From an uncultured Eubacteriales bacterium (GTDB taxonomy: Bacteria > Bacillota > Clostridia > Oscillospirales > Acutalibacteraceae), in assembly GCA_900321195.1 (NCBI GenBank), contig ONVG01000082.1, positions 1 to 15,062 of the forward strand: a stretch of DNA of 15,062 bases, given 5' to 3'. Position 1 is the stretch's first letter. Each line of letters starts with the position of its first letter. Below the pieces are notes generated by a model. That model was not told the origin of the DNA. It made no database searches and saw only the letters and a list, made by a program, of their open reading frames with translations. This document shows positions 1 to 7,132 of the stretch, piece after piece. A program made the translations under genes and the position numbers.

Positions 1-1
1 A

Positions 2-574
2 GAGGACGGCGCTGGTCAGGCATTTGATAAGTGGTATCCTGGTCAGGAAATGACACAGATCGAAGGCACAGATATCTGGCAGGCAAGAGTACCTTACGGC
101 GCTACAAAGTTCATCTTCAACAGCGGTGTTAAAGATGAGGACGTAAGAAACGGCGTGGAAGCATTCCAGACAGTAGACCTCGACTTTAGCGATGAAGCAA
201 ATGCAGGTCAGATCTATGTTATCGATGTTAACGGCGAGCTTAAACCCGGCCGCGGCGTTGAAAAGACAAAGTTCAGATATCAGTCAGGCGAATGGAAAGA
301 CTATGAAGGCGTCTACATGGTCGAGACATTCGGTGAGAAGCCTGTTGATCCTTCCGAGATAATCGATGAAAATTCAAAGACTGAGTCTAAGGACGAGTTC
401 GATACATCCATACCCGGCGCATCAACACCTTCTGTTCCTTCAACACCCGGAACTCCCGGCGGTTCAACACCTCCTACAGGTGACAGCGGTATGCCTATCG
501 CTATCGCTGCTGTAGCAGCTGCGGCTGTTGGTATAGTTCTTGTTTCTACAAAGAAAAGAAAGGTACATGACTGA
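2..574 (+). CDS. Partial wall-anchored protein with CBM26-like starch-binding module (3' end)
   Basis: The reading frame is open from base 2, so the gene begins before the window. The visible part starts with a carbohydrate-binding pattern (WYPGQEM, then DIWQARVP, then KFIFNSG, then QTVDLDF) resembling starch-binding modules of families 25/26, which use such Trp and Tyr residues to stack on alpha-glucans. A Pro/Thr/Ser/Gly linker follows (about 395-480). The end has the layout of a sortase signal: TPPTG (467-481, an xPxTG variant of LPXTG), a hydrophobic segment (about 491-547) and a basic KKRK tail. The likely role is a surface protein that holds starch or a starch-degrading enzyme at the cell wall; the catalytic part, if any, lies outside the window. 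The substrate assignment is by resemblance only and could be another glycan. Confidence 0.6.
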   Translation, partial: EDGAGQAFDKWYPGQEMTQIEGTDIWQARVPYGATKFIFNSGVKDEDVRNGVEAFQTVDLDFSDEANAGQIYVIDVNGELKPGRGVEKTKFRYQSGEWKDYEGVYMVETFGEKPVDPSEIIDENSKTESKDEFDTSIPGASTPSVPSTPGTPGGSTPPTGDSGMPIAIAAVAAAAVGIVLVSTKKRKVHD

Positions 575-607
575 TTTGATATCAGCTCATAAATGACCTG
601 AAAAATT

Positions 608-640
608 ATCTCCTGCAGGGAAACCTGCGGGAGATTTTTT
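608..640 (+). terminator. Rho-independent terminator of the starch-binding protein gene
   Basis: A 12-bp stem (608-619 with 624-635, one G-U pair) closes a GAAA tetraloop and is followed by a T-tract up to 640. It lies 33 bases after the stop codon. Confidence 0.9.
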
Positions 641-788
641 CGTCCGGCAGTTTTGGGAACGGTCTCCCGCGAGCAGACCTCCGATGATGCCTTTACGAGA
701 GCAGAGTCTTAAAAATTCCCTAAAACGATGTGGCTTTGGGAGTTATTTTTTGGCTTTTTGCAGAAATTTATATATTTATGATTATTTC
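641..788. other. Unexplained intergenic block between terminator and typA promoter
   Basis: No convincing open reading frame is present on either strand. The first part (about 641-710) is more GC-rich than typical intergenic DNA here. It contains a short inverted repeat (GGTCT at 661-665 with AGACC at 675-679) whose right arm could instead pair with GTCT at 706-709. A second hairpin follows (listed separately). The block lies upstream of the predicted typA promoter, so it is probably not part of the typA leader. It could be an intergenic repeat, a small RNA gene or the remnant of one; nothing in it identifies which. Confidence 0.35.
714..751 (+). terminator. Weak second hairpin with T-tract (candidate terminator)
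   Basis: A 7-bp stem (714-720 with 738-744, one G-U pair) can be extended by three A-T pairs across a bulged T, and six T residues follow at 746-751. It is weaker than the terminator at 608-640. It may be a back-up terminator or the end of a short transcript arising in the preceding block. Confidence 0.4.
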
Positions 789-818
789 TTGTAAATTTCA
801 GCAAAAATATGTTATAAT
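789..818 (+). promoter_or_regulatory. Predicted sigma-A promoter for typA
   Basis: A perfect TATAAT (813-818) is preceded at 18 bp by TTGTAA (789-794), which matches the -35 consensus at four of six positions. The expected start near 825 gives a short leader before the AGAGGG ribosome binding site (841-846), six bases ahead of the typA ATG. Confidence 0.7.
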
Positions 819-852
819 ACAATAGTTTATTATGATTTAAAGAGGGATACTG

Positions 853-2673
853 ATGGATACGAGAGATAATTTAAGAAATATAGCGATAATTGCACATGTC
901 GATCACGGCAAAACAACGCTTGTTGACCAGCTTCTCCGTCAGAGCGGTATTTTCAGGGAGAATGAGGCTGTTGCAGAGCGTGTTATGGACTCCAATGACC
1001 TCGAAAGAGAAAGAGGTATAACTATCCTCTCAAAAAATACGGCAGTAATGTACAAGGGTACAAAGATAAATATTGTCGATACTCCCGGACATGCTGATTT
1101 CGGCGGCGAGGTCGAGCGAATACTTATGATGGTAGACGGCGTTTTGCTGCTCGTGGATGCATTCGAGGGATGCATGCCGCAGACACGCTTCGTTCTGAAA
1201 AAGGCTCTCGGACTCGGCAAAAAGCCGCTTGTCGTTGTAAATAAGATAGACAGACCTGGCGCAAGACCTGAGGAGGTCGTTGATGAAGTATTAGACCTTT
1301 TCATAGAGCTTGGCGCCGATGATGACCAGCTTGAATTCCCTGTAGTATATGCTTCCGGACGTGACGGCTATGCAGTACTTGATCCCCATGAAACAGGTAC
1401 GGATATGAAGCCGCTTTTTGACAAGATACTTGAAGAGATACCTGCTCCGTCGGGAGATATGAACGGTCCTCTCCAGCTTTTGTTCTCGAATATAGACTAT
1501 GATGAATATGTCGGCAGGATAGGCATAGGCAGAGTTGAAAGAGGAAGCTGCAGGGTCGGACAGAATGTTACTCTTTGTCACAACGACGGCAGCCGCAAGA
1601 ATGCCCGTATCACTAAGCTCTATCAGTTCGAGGGACTGAAGCGTGTAGAATCACAGAGCGCATCATTAGGCGATATAGTTGCGGTATCGGGTATAACAGA
1701 CCTTAATATAGGTGAAACAGCGTGTGACCCTGAGCATCAGGAGCCGCTGCCGTTCGTAAAAATAGACGAGCCTACAGTATCAATGCTCTTTATGGTAAAC
1801 AACAGCCCGTTTGCAGGCCGTGAGGGAAAGTATGTTACATCAAGAAATATCCGTGACAGACTTTTTAAAGAGGTGGAAACAAACGTTGCTATGCGTGTTG
1901 AGGAAACAGACTCCGCAGATACATTCAAGGTATCGGGCAGAGGCGAGCTTCACCTTTCTATCCTTATAGAAACAATGCGCCGTCAGGACTTTGAATTCCA
2001 GGTATCAAGACCGAAGGTAATAATGAAAGAGATAAACGGCAAGCTTTGCGAGCCTATGGAGCTTCTTATGATAGAAGTACCCGACAGCTATGTAGGTCCG
2101 ATAATGGAAAAGCTTGGCTCAAGAAAAGCAGAGCTTCTGAATATGGGTACACGTGAATCGGGAGTTACGCACATCGAATTCAGGATACCGTCAAGAGGTC
2201 TTATGGGATATCGTCCTGAATTTATGACCGATACGAACGGAAACGGCATTATGAACCATATATTTGACGGCTATGAGGAATACAAGGGAGAGATACAGTC
2301 TCGTACACAAGGCTCGCTCATAGCTCACGAAACAGGCACAAGCACAGGCTACGGACTTTTTGCCGCTCAGGACAGGGGCAGAATGTTCATAGGTCCCGGC
2401 GTTGAAGTATACGAGGGAATGATAGTCGGCGCTAACCCGAAAAATGAAGATATGGTAGTAAACGTATGCAAGAAAAAGCATATAACAAATACCCGTGCGG
2501 CAGGTTCTGACGAGGCATTGAAGCTTACACCGCCCACTATACTCAGTCTTGAACAGTCGCTTGAATTTATAAATGATGATGAGCTTGTAGAGGTGACTCC
2601 AAGCTCGATAAGGATGCGCAAGACGATACTCAACAAGGAGCTTCGCCTTAAAGCGCAGAGCAGAAACGGCTGA
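853..2673 (+). CDS. typA: Ribosome-associated translational GTPase TypA/BipA
   Basis: The 606-residue protein has the usual full length of the family. TypA binds the ribosome at the elongation-factor site in a GTP-dependent way and is linked to 50S assembly and growth under stress, especially cold. The GTPase motifs are all present: G1 AHVDHGKT (14-21), G2 RERGITI (52-58), G3 DTPGH (76-80), G4 NKID (130-133) and a G5-like ASG (167-169). A beta-barrel domain II, EF-G-like domains III and V (with GRGELHLSILIE) and the family-specific C-terminal domain follow in order. The ATG at 853 has a well-placed AGAGGG site. The stop overlaps the next start as TGATG, so the downstream exonuclease is probably translationally coupled. 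No lesion is visible. Identity is near certain. Confidence 0.97.
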   Translation: MDTRDNLRNIAIIAHVDHGKTTLVDQLLRQSGIFRENEAVAERVMDSNDLERERGITILSKNTAVMYKGTKINIVDTPGHADFGGEVERILMMVDGVLLLVDAFEGCMPQTRFVLKKALGLGKKPLVVVNKIDRPGARPEEVVDEVLDLFIELGADDDQLEFPVVYASGRDGYAVLDPHETGTDMKPLFDKILEEIPAPSGDMNGPLQLLFSNIDYDEYVGRIGIGRVERGSCRVGQNVTLCHNDGSRKNARITKLYQFEGLKRVESQSASLGDIVAVSGITDLNIGETACDPEHQEPLPFVKIDEPTVSMLFMVNNSPFAGREGKYVTSRNIRDRLFKEVETNVAMRVEETDSADTFKVSGRGELHLSILIETMRRQDFEFQVSRPKVIMKEINGKLCEPMELLMIEVPDSYVGPIMEKLGSRKAELLNMGTRESGVTHIEFRIPSRGLMGYRPEFMTDTNGNGIMNHIFDGYEEYKGEIQSRTQGSLIAHETGTSTGYGLFAAQDRGRMFIGPGVEVYEGMIVGANPKNEDMVVNVCKKKHITNTRAAGSDEALKLTPPTILSLEQSLEFINDDELVEVTPSSIRMRKTILNKELRLKAQSRNG

Positions 2674-3509
2674 TGGAATATGTTATCCTTGACCTTGAAT
2701 GGAACAGCGGCTTTTGCCGTAAAAAGCAAAAGTATATAAATGAGATAATAGAATTTGGTGCTGTAAAGCTTGATGACGACATGAATGAGAAGGAAAAATT
2801 TTCAATGCTCATAAGACCTGTCGTTACAAAGCGGCTTAACAGCACCGTAAAAAGACTGACCTCTATAAAGGATGATGAGCTGAAAAACGGCGTTAACTTC
2901 AATTATGCGCTGAGCAGGTTCAAGCGCTTTTTAGGGGATGCAGTCCTTATGAGCTGGAGCAGCAGCGATATTTCAACGCTTGAATCAAACTGTGAATATT
3001 TTCTCGGCAGCCCTAAGCTTGATTTTATAGATAAGTATATCGACCTTCAGATATACTGTCAGGATATGCTTGGACTTACGGAAGAAAATTCACTGTCGCT
3101 TATGACTGCGGCGCAGAAAATGTCTGTCGATACCGACGCTTACAAGCATCACAGGGCTGTAGGCGACTGTCGTATCGCCGCAGAATGTCTCAGGAAAGTG
3201 TATCTCCGTCAGGCGCTGATGTGCTATGTCAGGTCGGGAAAAAGCCTTTCGGGTGAAAAAAGCGTTTCCCGTCCGTATGTTACTATGGATGAGATGCTCG
3301 CTGATATAGGGAATGTCCATTTCAACTGCCAGTTATGCGGACGCAGATGCAGGCGCAGGGGCAAATGGGAATGGAAAAACAGATATTTCATATCTGAGTT
3401 TGAATGTCCCGCATGCAAAAATAAATTTTTCGGGCGGGTATCATACAGGCTTAAAGATGACAGAATGATAGTGATAAAGCGTATATCTTCGGATAATACG
3501 ATAAATTAG
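2673..3509 (+). CDS. DEDDh-type 3'-5' exonuclease with C-terminal zinc ribbon
   Basis: This is an exonuclease of the RNase T/DNA polymerase III epsilon superfamily. Exo I is DLEWN with D7 and E9, Exo II contributes D99 (WSSSD), and Exo III is H160xAxxD165, giving a complete DEDDh metal-binding set. After the nuclease fold the last 60 residues carry two CxxC pairs (C219/C222 and C245/C248) separated by an Arg/Lys/Trp-rich stretch, which looks like a zinc ribbon suited to nucleic-acid binding. The substrate (DNA or RNA) cannot be told from sequence. The start codon lies inside the typA stop (TGATG, one shared base), implying co-transcription and translational coupling with a ribosome-associated GTPase, so an RNA-processing role is possible but only inferred. 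Length 278 residues; no obvious truncation. Confidence 0.85.
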   Translation: MEYVILDLEWNSGFCRKKQKYINEIIEFGAVKLDDDMNEKEKFSMLIRPVVTKRLNSTVKRLTSIKDDELKNGVNFNYALSRFKRFLGDAVLMSWSSSDISTLESNCEYFLGSPKLDFIDKYIDLQIYCQDMLGLTEENSLSLMTAAQKMSVDTDAYKHHRAVGDCRIAAECLRKVYLRQALMCYVRSGKSLSGEKSVSRPYVTMDEMLADIGNVHFNCQLCGRRCRRRGKWEWKNRYFISEFECPACKNKFFGRVSYRLKDDRMIVIKRISSDNTIN

Positions 3510-3513
3510 TTAT

Positions 3514-3562
3514 AATGCATGATAATCAAGGTGAAAACTTGGTTATCATGCATTGTTTTTTT
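3514..3562 (+). terminator. Strong terminator after the typA-exonuclease unit
   Basis: A 17-bp stem (3514-3530 with 3538-3554, one G-U pair) closes a 7-base loop and is followed by seven T residues (3556-3562). It begins five bases after the exonuclease stop and separates this unit from the V-ATPase operon. Confidence 0.93.
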
Positions 3563-3624
3563 GCTTATTGATGAAAAATAAGAATTTATCGACTTATTTT
3601 GTATAATTATTTAATAAAAATAAA

Positions 3625-3653
3625 TTGCAATTTATATGAAAATATGATTTAAT
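3625..3653 (+). promoter_or_regulatory. Predicted promoter of the V-ATPase operon
   Basis: TTGCAA (3625-3630) and TTTAAT (3648-3653) are 17 bp apart, and a TG at 3645-3646 gives an extended -10. Transcription would start near 3660, leaving a leader of about 65 bases. A TATAAT at 3602-3607 is an alternative -10 but has no good -35 at the right distance. It is the only clear promoter before the nine-gene operon. Confidence 0.6.
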
Positions 3654-3725
3654 TAGAGTATGAGCGTGTTCTGTCGCAGATAGGCTTTATATCGTTCTGA
3701 TTTTTTTGTAAAGGAGAATTTGTTT

Positions 3726-4040
3726 ATGGCAAGTGAGATGCTAAAGGCAGTTCTGGAAGCTGAAAAGAAATGCTCTCAGAAAGAAGCGGATGCCAGAAAA
3801 CAGGCTGAGCTTGATAAGCAAAATGCCAGGACACAGGCAAAAACGCTTATTGCCGATACTCAGAGAGAGTCTGAAAAAATGCTCAAAAAGCGTGAATTGG
3901 AAATGACGCAGATGACCGAAATGGAGCTTGAAAGAGCAAGAGCAGATGTTCAGATAGAGTGCGGCAGGCTTTCAAAAAATGCCGGAAAGAACATAGGCAG
4001 TGTTACAAAGCATGTTGTTGAGATGCTTACATCCGTCTGA
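3726..4040 (+). CDS. V-type ATPase peripheral stalk subunit G/H
   Basis: The 104-residue, Lys/Glu/Gln-rich protein is predicted to be one long coiled coil, as expected for the small peripheral-stalk subunit (NtpF in Enterococcus, subunit G or H in other naming), which pairs with subunit E to hold the catalytic head against the membrane. It is the first gene of the operon, directly before subunit I, as in ntpFIKECGABD. An in-frame TTG at 3720 is only three bases from the AGGAG site (3712-3716), while the ATG at 3726 is nine bases from it, so the ATG is preferred. Similarity within this subunit family is low, so the call leans on coiled-coil composition, size and position. Confidence 0.8.
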   Translation: MASEMLKAVLEAEKKCSQKEADARKQAELDKQNARTQAKTLIADTQRESEKMLKKRELEMTQMTEMELERARADVQIECGRLSKNAGKNIGSVTKHVVEMLTSV

Positions 4041-4081
4041 TAACATGCGGCTGAAATTATCAAAAGTGTGGTGATAAAAAT

Positions 4082-6076
4082 TTGGCAAAGTTAAAAATGA
4101 GATCCGTCAGGATAATCGCTCTTAAAAAGGACAGAAAACGAATACTTGAGCATCTCCAGAACAGCGCTCTTGTACAGGTAAAGCATACCGAAGCTCAGGA
4201 AGAGGGCTTTAAGCGCATAGATACCTCCGCACAGCTCAAACAGTTTGAGCGAAATGCAGAGGTAACGGAACAGGCACTTAAAATACTTAACAGTATATCT
4301 CCGGAGAAAAAAGGTCTGCTTGCAAGCTTTAAGGGCAAAAAGGAGATAGACCCTGATGAGATAGGCAGACTGGCGACTGAATCGGCAAAGATAATAGGTA
4401 TCTGTCAGAAGATAATAAGACTTGAAAAACAGAGAGCAGATTATGCTGCCGAACAGATAAGGATAAAAACCTCTATCGCTCAGCTTGAACCCTGGAAAAA
4501 ACTCGATATTCCCCTTAATACAAAGGATACAGCCAATACTGCGATATTTATAGGTACACTCCCTAAGCTGTATGACGATATCACGCTTTCGGAAAGTCTT
4601 GCAGCGGAATGTCCTGAGCTTGTATTCGAGTTTGAAATTATCTACTCATCAGCGTCCATGACGTGTATAGTGCTGTTTGCACCGAAAAAACAAAGGGAGG
4701 AAGCCGAAAAGGCTCTCCGTACACTCGGCTATTCACGGCCGCTCAACCCGACGAGCCGTACACCCTCAGTCAAGATGCAAAGACAGCTTGCTAAAAGCAG
4801 CGATATCGAGCTTAAAGATGAACAGGCTAAGAACGATATAATCTCGTATCTTGATTATCGTGAGGCAATATGCGATACTCAGGACTATTTCAATCTCAGG
4901 GCGGAAAAATACCGCGTCATATCAGAGCTTGACCAGACAGAGCATGTATTTGTTCTTAACGGCTACATACCTGAGGAGGACTGCGGAAAGCTGCAGGAGC
5001 TGTGTGACAGGATAGCGAACTGTGTTGTCGAATTTGAGGACGTGAGCGATGAAGAAGCGCCAGTCAAGCTCAAAAACAACAGCTTCACAGAGCCTGCTGA
5101 AAGTATCGTAACGATGTATTCATGCCCTTCACATGAGGATGTCGATCCGACACCTATACTTGCCTTCTTCTTCTATTTCTTCTTCGGAATGATGTTTTCC
5201 GATGCGGGCTATGGTCTGCTTATGGTAATAGCTACTACTATCATATTGAAGTGCTTCAAGCCCGATAAAAAAATGCGGAACAATGTCAGGCTTTTCCGCA
5301 ACTGCGGTTACTTCACGATATTCTGGGGTCTTGTATTCGGAAGTATATTCGGTGATGCGCCTGCCGTCATATATAAAATGGTGACAGGAAATGCGATAAC
5401 GATGCGGGAGCTGCTTCCCTGGCCGATACTTGATACGCAGAAGGATGCTCTTGTAATAATGATACTCTCCATAGCGCTCGGACTTGTACATATACTTGTC
5501 GGTATGGGATGTAAGTTCTATGTATGCCTGAAAAACAAACGGTATGCCGAAGCCTTTTTCGATACGGGATTGTGGATGCTTATGCTTATAGGCTTTGCAG
5601 TAATCGGCGCAGGAATGGCATTCAGCCAGACAGTCCTCTATATAGGCGCAGGCACAGCGATATGTGCCGCTGTCGGACTGATACTTACTCAGGGCAGAGG
5701 AAAGAAAGGCATATTCGGAAAGCTTTTAGGCGGCGTTGCATCACTGTATGATATAACGAGCTATATAAGCGACCTTCTCAGCTATTCAAGACTTCTTGCT
5801 CTCGGACTTACAACGGGAGTTATGGCACAGGTATTCAATATGCTCTCAACACTTTTCGGAACAAGCTTTATAGGAATAATATTTATGATAATACTCTTTA
5901 TCATAGGTCATGCTATAACGATAGGTCTTAATGCACTCGGTTCTTATGTGCATACAATGAGACTGCAGTATGTTGAGATGTTCAGCAAATTCTATGAGGG
6001 CGGCGGAAAACCCTTTGAGCCGTTCTCTGTAAAGAGCAAAAACTTCAAAACAAAGGGCAGCAATGACGATCAATAA
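4082..6076 (+). CDS. V-type ATPase membrane subunit I (a-subunit)
   Basis: Subunit I forms the static half-channel that passes ions to the K ring. The 664 residues split into a cytosolic N-terminal half (about 1-350), which contacts the peripheral stalks, and a membrane half with seven or eight hydrophobic segments starting near residue 357 at the conserved PTPILAFFFYFFFGMMFSDAG region. The conserved arginine that releases the ion from the ring Glu is R570, in YSRLLALGL. The likely start is TTG at 4082 (MAKLKMRS, the usual opening of the family), six bases after a GGTGAT site; the ATG at 4097 has no site. Length matches the family. Two tandem TAA stops end it. It lies 41 bases after the G/H gene and 31 before K. 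Confidence 0.95.
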   Translation: MAKLKMRSVRIIALKKDRKRILEHLQNSALVQVKHTEAQEEGFKRIDTSAQLKQFERNAEVTEQALKILNSISPEKKGLLASFKGKKEIDPDEIGRLATESAKIIGICQKIIRLEKQRADYAAEQIRIKTSIAQLEPWKKLDIPLNTKDTANTAIFIGTLPKLYDDITLSESLAAECPELVFEFEIIYSSASMTCIVLFAPKKQREEAEKALRTLGYSRPLNPTSRTPSVKMQRQLAKSSDIELKDEQAKNDIISYLDYREAICDTQDYFNLRAEKYRVISELDQTEHVFVLNGYIPEEDCGKLQELCDRIANCVVEFEDVSDEEAPVKLKNNSFTEPAESIVTMYSCPSHEDVDPTPILAFFFYFFFGMMFSDAGYGLLMVIATTIILKCFKPDKKMRNNVRLFRNCGYFTIFWGLVFGSIFGDAPAVIYKMVTGNAITMRELLPWPILDTQKDALVIMILSIALGLVHILVGMGCKFYVCLKNKRYAEAFFDTGLWMLMLIGFAVIGAGMAFSQTVLYIGAGTAICAAVGLILTQGRGKKGIFGKLLGGVASLYDITSYISDLLSYSRLLALGLTTGVMAQVFNMLSTLFGTSFIGIIFMIILFIIGHAITIGLNALGSYVHTMRLQYVEMFSKFYEGGGKPFEPFSVKSKNFKTKGSNDDQ

Positions 6077-6107
6077 TAAAATCATCTATTAACGGAGGTA
6101 AATAATT

Positions 6108-6581
6108 ATGTTTGGTATGTTTTTGGCAATTCTTGCAGCTTCAATAGCAACTGTATTTGCAGGAATAGGTTCTGCAAAGGGCGTAGGCAACGCAGCTCAG
6201 ACATCAATGGGCGTCCTTTCCGAGGACTCATCAATGTTCGGTAAAATGCTCGTTCTTACACTTCTTCCCGGTACACAGGGTCTTTACGGATTTATCGTCG
6301 GTTTCCTTATCCTTATAAACTGCGGCGTTCTCGGCGGCGACCTTCCTACACTCGGTCAGGGCTTTGCTTTCCTTGCTGCATCAATAGCTATCGGCATCGG
6401 CGGTATGATGTCAGGCTTTGCACAGGGTAAGGCTGCTGTTTCAGGCATCACTATGACGGCTAAGGACGAGAAAAACTTCTCAAAGGCAATGGTTTCGATA
6501 ACACTCGTTGAGATATATGCACTTCTTGCCTTTATCGTATCACTTCTTGTAGTTATTTCTGTACCTGGTCTTAATATCTGA
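6108..6581 (+). CDS. V-type ATPase subunit K (ion-binding rotor ring), Na+-type
   Basis: The 157-residue K subunit has four membrane helices, a duplicated hairpin as in other 16-kDa V-type proteolipids. It forms the rotor ring that carries ions across the membrane. The signature PGTQGLYGF lies at 54-62, and the conserved ion-binding glutamate is E135 in helix 4 (TLVEIYALL). By alignment from memory with E. hirae NtpK, the whole Na+ ligand set is kept: L53, T56, Q57, Q106 and E135, plus Y60 (E. hirae L61, T64, Q65, Q110, E139, Y68). That predicts Na+ rather than H+ transport. A strong GGAGG site precedes the ATG at 6108. No defect is seen. Confidence 0.96.
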   Translation: MFGMFLAILAASIATVFAGIGSAKGVGNAAQTSMGVLSEDSSMFGKMLVLTLLPGTQGLYGFIVGFLILINCGVLGGDLPTLGQGFAFLAASIAIGIGGMMSGFAQGKAAVSGITMTAKDEKNFSKAMVSITLVEIYALLAFIVSLLVVISVPGLNI

Positions 6582-6620
6582 GTTCAGCATGAAAAAATAC
6601 AATAAAGGTGGGTCGTCAGA

Positions 6621-7013
6621 ATGAGCAGCGGTGAAAAGATACTGTCCGTTATAAATGAGGACAGCGAAAAGAATATTGCAGAAATAAAATCAGAATCCGA
6701 AAAAAAGTGCCGTGAGATACTCGATAAGGGCAGAGCTAAGGCAAAGGAATTTGAAAACGCTGCAGAAAAGAAAAAGGCAGAGCTTGACGCAAGAATGATG
6801 AAATCCTGCCGCAGCCGTGTGGAGCTTGAAAAAAGAAACGCTATACTTAAAACCAAAAGAGCAGAGATAGATAAGGCTGTTGCTGCTGTTGAAGAATATA
6901 TGACAGGTCTCGGCGACAAGGAATATTTCGAGCTTATATATAAGCTTGCCGCTACCCTCGGAAAAAAAGAGGGCATTGTGATGCTCAATTCAAGGGATAT
7001 CAAAAGAGTGTAA
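6621..7013 (+). CDS. V-type ATPase peripheral stalk subunit E, truncated by in-frame stop
   Basis: Subunit E pairs with G/H to make the peripheral stalk, its C-terminal globular part binding the top of the B subunit. The 130 residues seen here contain the charged N-terminal helix and the start of the C-terminal domain, up to LNSRDIKRV. A TAA at 7011-7013 then stops translation, whereas family members usually have about 195-200 residues. Beyond the stop, in the same frame, the code resumes with the family's conserved C-terminal pattern (next feature). About 30 residues between these blocks, including the usual GGF/GGL segment, are missing. The ATG at 6621 follows an AAAGGTGG site. The product as read would lack the head-binding surface. 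Either the gene is genuinely broken or the sequence here is wrong. Confidence 0.85.
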   Translation: MSSGEKILSVINEDSEKNIAEIKSESEKKCREILDKGRAKAKEFENAAEKKKAELDARMMKSCRSRVELEKRNAILKTKRAEIDKAVAAVEEYMTGLGDKEYFELIYKLAATLGKKEGIVMLNSRDIKRV

Positions 7014-7121
7014 TCAATAAGAAACGGAGATATCGAGGATAATATGAGCTTTTCCTCGGTCATCGCAGATAAGCGCGAGGCTGTTGAGGATCTGATAAAC
7101 CGTGAACTGTTCAGGGATTAA
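7014..7121 (+). pseudogene. C-terminal remnant of subunit E, in frame after the stop
   Basis: Reading on in the frame of subunit E gives IRNGDIEDN, then MSFSSVIADKREAVED and a final NRELF before a TAA at 7119-7121. This matches the conserved end of subunit E (typically YGDIEEN, then a Ser-Phe pair, then a KRDEL-type helix and a final LF). The natural stop at 7121 directly abuts the ribosome binding site of subunit C, so this end is the original gene end. There is no independent start signal, so the piece is unlikely to be translated alone. Confidence 0.8.
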
Positions 7122-7128
7122 GGGGGAG
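7122..7128 (+). promoter_or_regulatory. Ribosome binding site for subunit C abutting the original E stop
   Basis: The GGGGGAG run begins immediately after the TAA at 7119-7121 and ends four bases before the subunit C ATG. This is the layout expected if ribosomes finishing subunit E reload on subunit C. With the earlier stop at 7013 that gap grows to 119 bases. Confidence 0.75.
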
Positions 7129-7132
7129 TTTT

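Noticed and set aside
3600..3607. TATAAT as -10 of the V-ATPase operon
   Set aside because: No recognisable -35 lies 16-18 bp upstream, whereas the 3625-3653 pair has correct spacing and an extended -10.
3676..3707. Small hairpin (GATA...TATC) before a seven-T run in the V-ATPase leader, a possible attenuator
   Set aside because: The stem is only about four base pairs and AT-rich, too weak to call as a terminator or riboswitch.
7005..7030. Programmed stop-codon readthrough or recoding in subunit E
   Set aside because: The block expected between the two halves is missing as well, so readthrough alone would not restore a normal protein, and no recoding signal is seen.
6584..7063. Minus-strand reading frame of 159 codons opposite subunit E
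   Set aside because: Its Ser/Phe/Leu-rich composition is what results from reading Glu/Lys-rich coiled-coil code backwards; there is no independent support.
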